Shown one piece after another: positions 11,501 through 20,438 of a stretch of DNA of 28,994 bases. Each line of letters opens with the position of its first letter. The stretch's first letter is position 1. Below the pieces are notes generated by a model that worked only from the letters and a program-made list of their open reading frames with translations, did no database searches and had not been told where the DNA came from. The translations under genes and the position numbers were made by a program. Origin of the DNA: Saccoglossus kowalevskii (lineage: Eukaryota > Hemichordata > Enteropneusta > Harrimaniidae); contig NW_003129891.1 of assembly GCF_000003605.2 (NCBI RefSeq), positions 15,418 to 44,411 of the forward strand, written 5' to 3'.

Positions 11501-14500
11501 ACGTATGCACAGGCAATGGTTCGGTGAATTGATCCAAGATGACAAACTGACAGTCATTTTTAAAAATCTTGGACATGCTTTGTCGGTTTTCATTCAAATT
11601 TGGTACATACATTACACATGTTAAGATGATGTCCATGACATGATTATCATTCCGTGGTCGGATCAAAATGGCCGACTGGCATTTGATATAAATGATACTC
11701 ACTTTAAAGCTTTGTAGAAATGTAAGGCAAAGCCTTGGGAGTTAAGTTAGGCTCAAACTGTACTGTACCTACCAGGTCATCATCCTCTTAACGTTATGAC
11801 ATTGTTAACCCCTTTTTCATGTTCAACCCTTGGTTGTATCTCAAAAATCCGTGGCCCGATTTTACACATACATCAGACTTTATATCGGACATGGCGATCA
11901 TATTGTTTAAACGAATGCAGTTCCACAGAACCGTATCTCATACATGCCTGGACCAATGAAGTTTAAAACTTTTAAAACAAATACATCACACATCAGGTCA
12001 CATGTTCTGGAAATGGATTTTAGTTACTCATTAACTGATCCATACAATATGCATCATGCATATAATGATATGATTTTGTTTCGTGGTTGGATTCATAAGC
12101 CCTTCACTGGCAGCCATTGTTTTATAGCCATAATCCGACCTCCAGCATCGGCCAGTAGTCATGCAATATATCGCACCCATAACACAAACAGGGAACAGTC
12201 ATTGACAAAGACTCGTAAGCTGTATATAATTCATAGTTTATTCAACAAATAGACCTGCTGGACGTTAATCTGCAATTGATTTCATTTCTTGAATGTATAT
12301 TTGCTTTTTTCATTTTATCAAGTTTCCAATTTTTGATCTGCCGACAATCAAAATACATGATAAATTGCTGTGCAATGTTTTGTTTCTCAAGACCTTGTAT
12401 ATTAAAAATGTATCCTGTGTAATGTAAGTAATTATTCACAAATGTCTTATTTGATAAAAAGGTATGTTGGAGAGTTGGTGACAGATAAGGAAGCTAACCA
12501 CTGTAATGACAACTACTTATTCGATCTCGAAAAAAATAAGGTATGTACAGTAGAATATATTAAGTTTACGAATATATTAATTTATTATTGATAAAAAACA
12601 TTCATTATCTTCACCATGTACAATCCATGTCTCGACATTGGCATTGGGATTAAGGCTAGGCAGGCTTTATCAACAAAAACCATAAACCTAACGCCAAGAC
12701 GTGTATTGTTTCGGTCCACTGGAAACAAATTTAAGCTTAAATCATAAATCTTAAAATCCCAATTTCTTTTTTCAGGAGTTGCCCATTTGTTTAACCACCA
12801 TCAAATTAGAATAGTGTTTAGTCATTGAACATACACCGTTCTCCCTACATTTTTATGTGTTTTCCTATAACCAAATGAACGCAACATGCCATTAGATATA
12901 TCTTGGTCATAATGTGTTTACATTTAAGCTGTATCAGTTTTTACTATTTAGTACCACCAAAATACAATGAACGGGACTGGAATATATATACATGTAACTA
13001 CAAGTGGTATTTTGTTTGATAAATAAAATGTTGGCAACAGAAAACAGCATTCGTTTTATTGCTTAAGCCTCAAAATATGTAGGCAATTCCTGGGTACACT
13101 CTTATTAGCATTATTTCGCTGAATACAGAATAAATACTTATGTTCATTGCCCATATGTTTATGATAACATACTGTATATTTATCAAGATTTAATAACACA
13201 TTTACAGTGCAGAATCCATGTAAATAATAAATTTGTTTCCTTTTATTATTTAGGACCGTGATGCTTTCTGCTTAGATGGTACTACATATGGTAATATAAG
13301 CCGCTTCGTTAATCATTTTTGCAATCCGAACTTGATTCCCATTCGAGTGTTTGTAGAACATCAGGATCTGAAATGCCCACGCATTGCCCTATTTGCCATT
13401 AAAAACATTAAACCCTTTGAGCAACTAGGGTAAGTTATGTATGAAGACATCACAGCATACACAGTGACGCATTTATCGTTGCTTATTGTCATCAGCATGA
13501 TAATGTTCGTTTGCCATAACCTGAAAATATCTTCAACATCTGCATTGACTTAATATAAACTGTCTTTGGTATCTCAAATGTCACTCAGTAGACTACATCT
13601 TAAAACTTATAATATAGCAATCTTTCGCTCGAGTGTCTTGAGTTAGTTTCTTGCAATTAATCTTATTATTTTTTCGCCACTAAAACATGACAAGTACATG
13701 ATTGTACTCTAATCGCCATATTTCAGTCAGAATGTTGGGTACCCCAGCCAATCAGAATTAAATGTTGGGTACCCTAGCCAATCAGAATTAAATGTTGGGT
13801 ACTCTAGCCAATCAGAATTAAATGTTGGGTACCCCAGCCAATCAGTTTTATATTCAATCACATTAAAAAGGGTTTAAATTCACAGATTTTTTGTTAATCA
13901 ATGAATCAATGAGTTTTTCAGCGGATTTGATTTATCATAGATATAAAAGCACAATTACATGTACCTAATTTGAATAATGGTCAATTTTTTTAGATTTTCC
14001 AGTAGTAATCTTATTTATTGGTACATGAATACTTCGAATACATTCATAATCATCACATAATTTGCATGATAATTAAATTTACTGTTTAGCTTTCTATCAT
14101 TTTTTTATTTTTATTATTTTTATTTTATCGAACAATTTTGTATTGTTTGTCAAAAATGCTGTGTGCGTTTCTTGATATTTTACTTGGTTTATGCCATTAA
14201 AATTACAAAACGTTTTCCTTATTGCAACTTAAATTCGGATGTCTTTTCAGGCTATGCCGACAGGAAGCCTTCAGCCAAATAATGGTTCCATCCTGACCAA
14301 AAAGTATTAAAGTAGCGAATGTCCTCATCAACATATCAATGTTACCTTTCTTTTATTTCTACAATAGATTATCGATCCACGAACGAACGTTTTAGGAAAC
14401 TAAAACAAAATAGTGATAATGACAGATACATATATGAAACACCCATCGGAACAATCGAAATCAAATCATTTCGTAACTGATGGGGAAGTGTGCTGTAGTG

Positions 14501-15097
14501 TACATCAAATCCATATGTTCATTTTTCTCAGTTAGAACAACATTTATTTGAATACAAATATAGGTTTTAACGACATAAAATCACTTGGCATTGTGGGTAA
14601 CCTTATGTTTACAGTAAAACACATTTTACTAGGATTATTTATTAGTTTGGATCATACATTTAAACACAGTTCATTTAAAGGGCGGTGGTAGCCATTGCAA
14701 CATTTCTTGATAAACATTGATTTTCCCGCAATCCAATGCGTTCTTCTTATGAAATTACGAGTTTGGATTGGACTTCTTGTACTAATTGCACTTGTGACTT
14801 TCGATTCACCTAAAATACCCAATGAAAGCTCGGTATGCACTTGCACTTGCAAAACAGTCATAGTCGTTAACTTTGTTTATATGAGACCCATATCTCGCGC
14901 ATGCGTAGCGCGACGACCTCCGCCCTTTTATTAATAATTATGTGTTGTAAAAACATTTCACTGTCTTTTATTTCAGGTTTGACTATGGTGAAAAATTTTG
15001 GTCAATTAAAAACAGATATTTTTCATGTAAATGTGGTTCTTCAAAATGTAAATATCCAACCATATCATCCAGCAGTTCTTCATCGGATGTAGATTAA
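8419..15097 (+). CDS. EHMT (G9a/GLP)-like histone H3K9 methyltransferase, 3' part of gene, seven exons
   Basis: Exons: 8419-8543, 9116-9173, 9893-10109, 11038-11246, 12462-12540, 13254-13429 and 14977-15097. All six introns are GT-AG and every junction keeps frame, giving about 327 residues to a TAA stop. EHMT proteins transfer methyl groups from S-adenosylmethionine to histone H3 Lys9 in the nucleus. Visible in order are an acidic Ser-rich linker, an ISRDI motif like the family's VSRDIARG, a Cys-rich pre-SET, GWGVR, YVGEL, YLFDLE, the NHFCNPN core, FDYGEKFW and a post-SET CKC(x4)C cluster. All key catalytic and zinc-binding positions look intact. The family normally has ankyrin repeats just upstream; none is visible in the 8.4 kb before 8419, so the 5' part is very diverged, further upstream, or absent. 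Orthology to EHMT rather than SUV39 rests on ISRDI, WYDKDGKL and the FDYGEKFW tail. Confidence 0.9.
8544..9115. other. Intron of the EHMT-like gene
   Basis: GT-AG intron, AT-rich. No gene, RNA or transposon is recognised inside it. Confidence 0.55.
9116..9173 (+). CDS. EHMT-like gene: linker exon 2
   Basis: A 58-nt exon between 'tactttcag' and cg|gtaaat, encoding [19 protein letters not shown] plus part of an Arg codon completed by the next exon. The resulting ISR-DI junction mirrors the VSR-DI motif that opens the pre-SET region of vertebrate G9a and GLP, which supports the splice. Confidence 0.75.
9400..9860. repeat. Degenerate minisatellite, roughly 36-bp period, inside intron
   Basis: Loosely repeated phrases 'tgactccac', 'agtcatccatgtg', 'gtggctct' and 'cccact' recur at multiples of about 35-40 bp (e.g. 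9512, 9582, 9661, 9697). The copies are strongly diverged, so this is an old array within the intron that precedes the pre-SET exon. Confidence 0.55.
9893..10109 (+). CDS. EHMT-like gene: pre-SET exon A
   Basis: A 217-nt exon after 'tatttttag', ending tat-gat-aag|gtatga. It encodes [18 protein letters not shown], then the first half of the zinc-cluster pre-SET domain (CECKDNC, NTCPCG, VKCWYDK). Six or more cysteines align with the family pattern CxCxxxC...CxCG...CWYDK. The exon ends at the same WYDK|DG boundary in the protein as the next exon begins. Confidence 0.92.
10432..10448. repeat. (TA)n microsatellite
   Basis: An uninterrupted alternating TA tract in the intron between the two pre-SET exons. 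Confidence 0.9.
10619..10936 (-). CDS. Open frame of unknown nature within an EHMT intron
   Basis: A 105-codon open frame antisense to the host gene, with mixed composition (e.g. [26 protein letters not shown] at the end). It is longer than most chance frames here and could be a transposon-derived fragment. No motif is recognised, no flanking splice signals are convincing, and no partner exon was found. Confidence 0.15.
   Translation of the reverse strand: MYIYRYRSNKDIYIILSQMIARHTIMCYSFGELKIGKNVVHAVATPFLPMSMQIFSLTDQYQLMICHDNVAHKLFYYQGTYISSTFNNNPIIFSSGVNDRFLPIN
11038..11246 (+). CDS. EHMT-like gene: pre-SET exon B and start of SET
   Basis: A 209-nt exon after a T-rich tract and 'ttttcag', ending ga|gtaagt. 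It encodes DGKLINKF, then [12 protein letters not shown] and CKNRVVQKG, the second half of pre-SET, followed by [14 protein letters not shown] and the FVCE that opens the SET core. The Cys spacing CHCGLKSC is one residue longer than the usual CSCWRNC of vertebrate homologues. GWGVR is part of the AdoMet-binding site. Confidence 0.95.
11460..12240. repeat. Dispersed hairpin-core repeat, copy 2, in an EHMT intron
   Basis: Contains 'aaaatggccgactggcattt', the same core as at the window start but with a shortened right arm. It also has 'ggttttcattcaaatttggt', 'aaaatccgtggcccgatttt' and an end phrase 'gtcattgacaaagactcg' like that of copy 1. At least two internal sub-units are visible. The open frames at 11496-11702 and 11944-12252 are by-products. 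Confidence 0.55.
12462..12540 (+). CDS. EHMT-like gene: SET exon, YVGEL segment
   Basis: A 79-nt exon between 'gataaaaag' and aat-aag|gtatgt. It encodes [14 protein letters not shown]...[10 protein letters not shown]. The Tyr of NYLFDLE corresponds to the active-site Tyr in the DSYLFDLDNK of vertebrate G9a/GLP. The acceptor has a weak pyrimidine tract, but the phase and family alignment are exact. Confidence 0.93.
12541..13253. other. Intron of the EHMT-like gene
   Basis: GT-AG intron of 713 bp between two SET exons, AT-rich. Nothing recognisable inside. Confidence 0.6.
13254..13429 (+). CDS. EHMT-like gene: SET catalytic core exon
   Basis: A 176-nt exon after 'ttatttag', ending cta-gg|gtaagt. 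It encodes [18 protein letters not shown], the AdoMet-binding NHFCNPN motif, then [23 protein letters not shown] and FEQLG. This matches the family RFINHxCxPN core and the HQDL-PRIAFF strand with no missing residue. Confidence 0.96.
13731..13848. repeat. 30-bp tandem repeat, four copies, each with a CCAAT motif
   Basis: Four consecutive 30-bp units start at 13731, 13761, 13791 and 13821, each made of aatgttgggtacccc then agccaatcagaatta. They differ only at the 'accc/actc' and 'cc/ct' positions; the last copy degenerates after 'atcag'. Each carries 'gccaatcag', a good match to the CCAAT box bound by NF-Y. The array lies in the last intron of the EHMT-like gene. Confidence 0.95.
14749..14934 (+). 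CDS. Small open frame with signal-peptide-like start, inside the last EHMT intron
   Basis: An ATG-initiated frame of 61 residues begins [16 protein letters not shown], a textbook signal-sequence shape: two basic residues, a hydrophobic run, then a polar stretch. CTCTCK and a proline-rich end follow. A donor-like 'tcg|gtatgc' lies at about 14832, so it could be a first exon. The ATG context is weak and the later part is not distinctive. Chance is a real alternative. Confidence 0.2.
   Translation: MKLRVWIGLLVLIALVTFDSPKIPNESSVCTCTCKTVIVVNFVYMRPISRACVARRPPPFY
14977..15097 (+). CDS. EHMT-like gene: last exon, catalytic Tyr and post-SET
   Basis: Follows 'ctgtcttttatttcag'. It encodes [16 protein letters not shown], containing the catalytic DYG, then post-[13 protein letters not shown] and a short Ser-rich tail ending at TAA (15095-15097). 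The protein stops soon after post-SET, whereas vertebrate homologues carry a somewhat longer tail. Confidence 0.95.
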
Positions 15098-15610
15098 AAC
15101 TATGGTACCAGAAATGTGTGAAATGGAGAAGTGCAAGGATCCAAAACATTAGTATTATCCATCTGTTCGTACTGGAATTTTGATATATTTTAAGCAATAT
15201 TTTTTTAACAATTGTTTTTGACTTGTTCTTCACTATCAGTGAATGATGGTTAATCAACTCATGCAAGTGCATATACACTTGTGTCTATCATTTTATCAAG
15301 TGTAAGGTGATTATAGCTTTTGCAGACATATCACAGTGTTTGTTATCAACGATTACTATGGTTTAACGGATCTAGCCATGATCTACACGAAAACATTATT
15401 ATTTATTATATTTTACATTTATTTATTTGAATTGTTCTTTACATTTCACAAATTTTGATTCAAAAGCATTTCCTTTTTGTGAATGCATTTTTCTGCTTTT
15501 TCCTGTTCTTGATATTTTGTTAATGTTTAATTAATAAGCGTATTGATATTTCAGCTCAAAACAAGTGTACGTTTTTTTTTTCAATAAATGCTTTACGGAT
15601 ATTTCGGACA
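15098..15610 (+). other. Probable 3' UTR of the EHMT-like gene
   Basis: AT-rich sequence after the stop codon with no further open exon. A canonical aataaa lies at 15583-15588, about 490 bp beyond the stop. A small antisense frame here (15006-15278) is a shadow of the exon and is not called. Confidence 0.55.
15583..15588 (+). terminator. Candidate polyadenylation signal
   Basis: An exact aataaa preceded by a T run. It is a plausible cleavage signal for the EHMT-like transcript, although AT-rich DNA contains many chance copies. Confidence 0.45.
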
Positions 15611-15789
15611 GTGATAGCTCACTTTGTTAAGAGGAGCCACCAAAACGCACTTTCACCCTCTTGTGTGGGCTTTCTTTACCGCATGGCCAAGCACACAACA
15701 TAACTTCAAAATATTCAGGATTGACTCACAATGTACAAATGAGTGTTACAATTCACACAGGACACACGTTAAAAATATATTCAAATTAT

Positions 15790-16160
15790 AACCGGTCACT
15801 TATAGCATAGTGGTTGTCTCACCAGACTCATAGTCGCTAGACCCAAGTTCAATTCCTGTCTTAGGATGGGCACCATAGAAAGACAAACCCAACCCTGAGT
15901 GAGTGTGCCTCACTGGGAAGGCCAATTCATCTGGCCGAGATTCATTCACAAACGAATGCGTCTTTGAGGAACCTTTGTTAAAGTCTGTAGGGTATTGTGT
16001 TTGGTCGAGCCTGTTTTACACTAGAATAGCACATAAACTGCCATTTCATAGAGAGATGGCAGCACAGTCCTGTCATGTAGTTCAAAACATGAATATAGCT
16101 TCTGCGGCAAAATGCACAAGTCGCATGGCACAAAAACACAATTCTAATATTAAAAGTTAG
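15790..16160 (+). mobile_element. tRNA-headed SINE-like element
   Basis: An A-box-like tatagcatagtgg (15801-15813) and a B-box-like gttcaattcc (15847-15856) lie at tRNA-like spacing, the layout of an internal RNA polymerase III promoter. No functional tRNA cloverleaf is claimed. About 300 bp of non-tRNA body follows; its right end is uncertain, perhaps near 16155. The open frame at 15903-16160 is a by-product. The SINE family is unknown. Confidence 0.5.
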
Positions 16161-17089
16161 TCACTAAACCATGTACTTTCACACTCAAGCAAGAGAATTG
16201 ACGTGTTGGTTAACTAGCCTTGCACTGTGAGTGTTCTATTGTTTGCAGTCTGTAAAATACCAGTTTTGTCAAAAATAAAAAAATAAAAATATTTGTAAGT
16301 GGGCCAGCCAAGTTTCCACATACAAAAATACACAATCTATAGGATCTACAACAGTAAATACATGAACAGAAATCATTTTGATGCCATGTTTTTAGAATAC
16401 ACTGCATTTTGATTCGGACCATTTCAAGCTGTAAGGTGTCTAACAATGACAAACAATAAACACATCTTCCACCCACCACACAAATTTTAGCCGTAATTGA
16501 ACAACCAAGACCAACTCTACAGCATTAATGGTTCCTATACTCATTTGCATCTATGATGCACCTGACTCATCAAACGTTCAAATTATTGTTGAGTGAGGGC
16601 GTGAGGAATCTCTTAAAAGAATTAAACAGATGTCACTTTACTGAGTGTGATTGTTTCAGGGAAAATGTGAAAAAACATCTGTGAGATTATATTATGAAAG
16701 ATTACATAATTTGACTTTAGTGTGCATAATGTTTACTACAGTTAACTTAAAACGGTAGGTATCCCATATCCAATAATGCTACACGCAAATCATGGTTAAA
16801 ATTCCTCAAAATTTTATCATGGTAGTATTTGACATGTCTGTTGCACTAAAGTGACTTGTTCAGGACAGACATGATACAAGGTAAGAATGCATTTTCTACA
16901 ATTTTGGGGTTGAAATCTATGCATAATAATTACTCAATTACTATCCATATCCATGTTAGAATGGAACGGAAAAAAAGACATAAAATTTACTATTTTTTAT
17001 GGGAGGAGGTCCAAACTTTAAAATCACCAGACTAAGTTAATGACTTTTTTATATTATACAAAAACAAATTGAATAATCTTTTCAACGGG
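16161..17089. other. Non-coding, nothing recognised
   Basis: AT-rich sequence between the SINE-like repeat and the GC-richer block. A minus-strand frame at 16210-16479 has no domain and looks like chance. The phrase 'ggaggaggtcca' near 17000 echoes 'ggggaggtccgga' near 17088, hinting at an old duplicated repeat edge. Confidence 0.4.
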
Positions 17090-17570
17090 GAGGTCCGGAC
17101 CCCAAGACACCCCCCCCCCTAGACGCAAAGTTCCCGGAACCATCGTAGATGGCGCAGCGCACGACTATAGGGCTTTCACGGAACACTATCAATCTCTTTC
17201 GTAGTAAAATACCAGGTAATGACCTAAAATACCCCACATATGTATGTTGTAGCCAACATTTCCACATTGTATCGGATGGAACGCCTTAGAATAGTTTCAA
17301 GAGGCTTGGAAACGGTGGAAAGCATACAAAACAGTATATATCTGAGCCAGAAAGTGAATTTTATGATTTCATTTAATATCCCTGTGACGTCACAAAATAA
17401 CGTCATCTTCGGCAGGTCTTCGGAAGCAACGTCCCCGGAACCATTCCGATGCTCGGAAATGTTATCCAAATAAAGTCATTGTGTCAACACATGTGGCGCT
17501 ATTCAGCACAGACGGTTGGATTGCGGCGATCTGCGTGTCAATGAAATAAAGATGATAGATAGGTAAGTGA
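17090..17570 (+). promoter_or_regulatory. GC-richer block with CRE motifs, possible promoter
   Basis: Base composition shifts upward here. A palindromic CRE, tgacgtca, lies at 17385-17392 and a half-site 'aacgtcat' at 17399-17406. The phrase 'ccggaaccat' occurs twice (about 17134 and 17438). A strong donor-like gtaagt occurs at about 17561. Together these could be a promoter and untranslated first exon, but no downstream host exon was found and a transposon origin is equally possible. Confidence 0.25.
17110..17119. repeat. Homopolymer C tract
   Basis: A run of ten C residues directly after the perfect palindrome ggtccggacc. Confidence 0.85.
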
Positions 17571-17962
17571 GAGTGTGATACTTCAAATTGATAGGTTGCA
17601 GTAGCCTAACTGTTTAGATTTTACTCTCGAATCATTATTCGCTACGCAAAAATGTAAATTTGGAAAAATCGTGGACTTGATCATGCGAAAGATTCTTCTA
17701 CTGAAAAGGAATGGGTTTTGAAACTCGTGTCGTGACATTGTCAATGTTCCGATAGGTGTACATCTCGTGCTAATTTCAGCATTGTCTGCACATGAGGAAA
17801 TGTTGATTTGTAACTCAAGTATACTCAAATATCGGGAAATTTTGGGTGATTAATTTACACCGTTAGTTTCCACCGTTCAGTAAGTACGCATGCATCTGGT
17901 GCAGAATAGCGTCAATCTCAATAACAGCGTCCCCACCTGAAGCGTTTTCGATTATTCGCCTT

Positions 17963-18460
17963 GGGGCCCCGGGGGTCCGACTTATGGAAATACCTGGAAC
18001 CCATGTATGTGAAAAGGGTTTTCAAAATGACCCTAAACACGTTTTAAAAGGTTAAAATTTCGTACCCTTTTCACTGCTAGAAAGCTGAAAGATCACGCAC
18101 CTTGAACTCGCGCTTGATCTCGCGATATTTGAGCTTTCTAACCCTTTAGTGTAAGCACGGGTTTGTCATATGCCATGATCGCCCGTGATCGAGGGTCGTT
18201 AACCAGGGGGGCGGACGTTTTCCTCGCTTTTGCGATCATTGAATTCCTTAAAGCAATAAAAAAAAAGATAATCACATATAAAAAATAACCACCCTTATCA
18301 CGTTGGCAGTACCGGAAAAGATACCTTTTTTGTCTATTTTGACTGAGATGGTAACGCGCGTTAACGCACTTTTCTTTAAACAAACACCCTTTTAACGCGT
18401 TTTCTTTCACAGACATGCGTACCAGATCATTTTTTAAGTCGGACCCCGGGCTCGGGCGCC
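17963..18460. mobile_element. Non-autonomous element with long terminal inverted repeats, about 500 bp
   Basis: The left end reads 'gggggtccgactta' and then 'cctggaacccatgtatgtgaaa'-type sequence. The right end, reverse-complemented, reads 'cggggtccgactta' followed by a close match with 'ctggtacgcatgtctgtgaaa'. Similarity continues through an aaacacgtt/aaaacgcgtt segment, giving imperfect inverted repeats of about 80 bp. Inside is a smaller inverted repeat, gaaagct/agctttc, around 18080-18140. A minus-strand frame (18138-18416) is not recognised as a transposase. Exact edges and a target duplication could not be settled, so the superfamily is open. Confidence 0.65.
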
Positions 18461-18566
18461 CTGAGTGACGTAGAAACCTTTCCTTGAGTCAGCTCGAGGT
18501 GCCTCGATGCAAGGAAATAAAAGAACACAATAAACTGCCTCGAGGAACTAAGGTCAGTTAAACAAA

Positions 18567-20326
18567 ATGGCAGATCGTGAACATATTCGTCGTATTTTAG
18601 GAGTGTTGGTGCCAAAATTTGTGCAGCAAACTGAGATGCTAATGTTGGTTCTCATCATGAATAATGACGATGCATTTGGGCTGCTATTTGCGAGACGAGC
18701 AGCTGTTCCGCGCATCCAGGGCCGGGATCCAGGGATACGCAGAAACCGTTGTTCCGGGATATGAGCCAGATGATTTTAAAAGTCACAGCTTCTTAAGAAT
18801 TACAACGAATTGCCTAAACCCGACTTGCCGGGGATGCGGGGAAAAATGGCAGTTACCATAAAAAAACAGTTATTGATTTTTCTGTGGTAATTAGGTAAGT
18901 TTATTTTATTTTAGTAACTGTCCTAAATTGTGCTTCGGTTTTTGAACGAGCATTATAAATCGAGGAAACACATTGACGTAACAGATACGGGGCATGTCAA
19001 TTCTCCTAGTTTTGATGTGTACATGTTTTATAACTATTCCTCATGTAGTTCGATAGGGTCTCTCCCAACATTTTATTCGAAATACCCTAGTTTGTAATTC
19101 ATAGGAACTGTAGTCACAATATACTTTTTCAGTTGTTTAGTCCAAGTATTATATAATTTATTGAAATTTGCTCAATAGTATGTTTTCATGGAAGTTCCAT
19201 GATTAAATTAATATCAATATGTAAAATAATAAAACTCATTGTTTTCATTACAGTGGTGTGAACTTGAAATATATGTGAACATAATCACAATATATTAAAA
19301 TACTAAAATTAAAATAAATGCCAGTAAAAATAGCTGTTTCTGACTGTAATCACAAACCGTTTAGAAGAGTACAGATTTTTCCTAGAAATTACATATCCTA
19401 CTGCAACATTATCCTTCCACCTGCAATATCCTATTTAATTACAACCCCTCTACTAATTTTGATAAAAATATTTATAGTTAACCACATTTTTTTAGGTAAT
19501 AATGAAACATTCCGATCCATAGTGGATAGATTTTGAGTGTCACTGTCAAGGTAGTTGTTGAAAAGTTGATGCCACGCTACATCAAATGGCCACGTGAAGC
19601 AGACATCAGAAATCAGACCATACAGTGGCATGGCCACATTTCAAGGCTCCATGCAATCCTGGGTGCTTTTGATGGAGCACATATTATAATCAAAGCCCCC
19701 CATTTGAATTCAGATTCATATACAAATAGAAAGAAGTTTAACTCTATCATTCTACAGGCAGTATGTAGTTCCAGATTATTGTTTATTGATGTTTACGCAA
19801 GATGGTCTGGAAGTACACATGACGCCAGAGAAATTCTCCACTATTTGAGTCTCTTAATGTTATCATGCCACCTAATACACATCTTGTTGGTGATAGTGCA
19901 TACCCTCTTTCAGTTAAATTACTTACACCTTTCCGTCATTATGGTACCTTGAGTAAAGCACAAACAAACCGACAAACAATTGAGCGAGCTTTTGGCGAAC
20001 TTAAGGGCAGGTTTCGAAAATTGAGAGATTTTAATGCTAATGACATGCAATTGATTGTGAATGGTACATTGAGTGCCCGTGTTATTCATAACATCTGCAT
20101 TTTCAATGATGATGAACTTATTGAAGAATACCACGAAGATATGGGTGAAAATCATCTAAATGACCCACACAACTACCAGAGAGCATTACAACACAGAATT
20201 GAGTTAATGCAGGAGTTAAACCAGTTAAACACAGCTCATAATGTTATCATTTATTTAATTGCATGCCATTCAAATTATTTGTTTGTAGTTTGTCAATCAA
20301 TTTTTCAAGTAGACTCTTGTTGTTAG
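18567..20326 (+). pseudogene. PIF/Harbinger (HARBI1-like) transposase, decayed, two exons
   Basis: Exon 1 (18567-18894) starts MADREHIRRILG and carries ARRAAVPRI and ETVVPGYEPDDFKSH. Exon 2 starts at 19496. The junction LWxLG|NNETFRSIVDRF restores the family's helix-turn-helix segment, supporting an intron at 18895-19495. The DDE nuclease follows: GAFDGAHI (first Asp), RWSGSTHDAR, VGDSAYPL (second Asp) and TIERAFGELKGRF (Glu). All three acidic residues are present. The reading frame shifts at least twice in exon 1, near 19536 and near 19820-19850, and a stop replaces an expected Tyr just before the intron, so it cannot give a full protein. The C-terminal frame runs to 20326 but probably ended earlier. 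Harbinger transposases act with a Myb-like partner, a fragment of which seems to lie antisense at 20247. Confidence 0.9.
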
Positions 20327-20438
20327 CATGCATTTTAACTAGAAAATTCATAATTTCTGCATTGTTTTCTGCTTGGCATTGTTTATACTCGTCAAACAAA
20401 CGCTTCTTTTTTAGTGGGTTAGAAGCAGGAATGAAAAG
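20247..20438 (-). pseudogene. C-terminal fragment of probable Harbinger Myb-like partner protein
   Basis: A minus-strand open stretch of 63 codons ends at a TGA (20249-20247). It encodes a basic patch NPLKKKRLFDEYK, then a charged, coiled-coil-like tail with SLLEKLIDKL. The layout, composition and convergent position match the second protein of PIF/Harbinger elements, a Myb/SANT-like DNA-binding protein with a helical C terminus. The Myb domain itself is not seen upstream, so this is a truncated or diverged copy. Its 3' end overlaps the transposase frame tail to tail. Confidence 0.5.

Noticed and set aside
15801-15870. A functional tRNA gene
   Set aside because: A and B boxes are present but the arms do not form a clear cloverleaf; a SINE head explains it better.
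19318-19495. Open frame upstream of the Harbinger exon 2 as coding sequence
   Set aside because: The LWxLG|NNETF junction shows this segment is intron; the residues match nothing.
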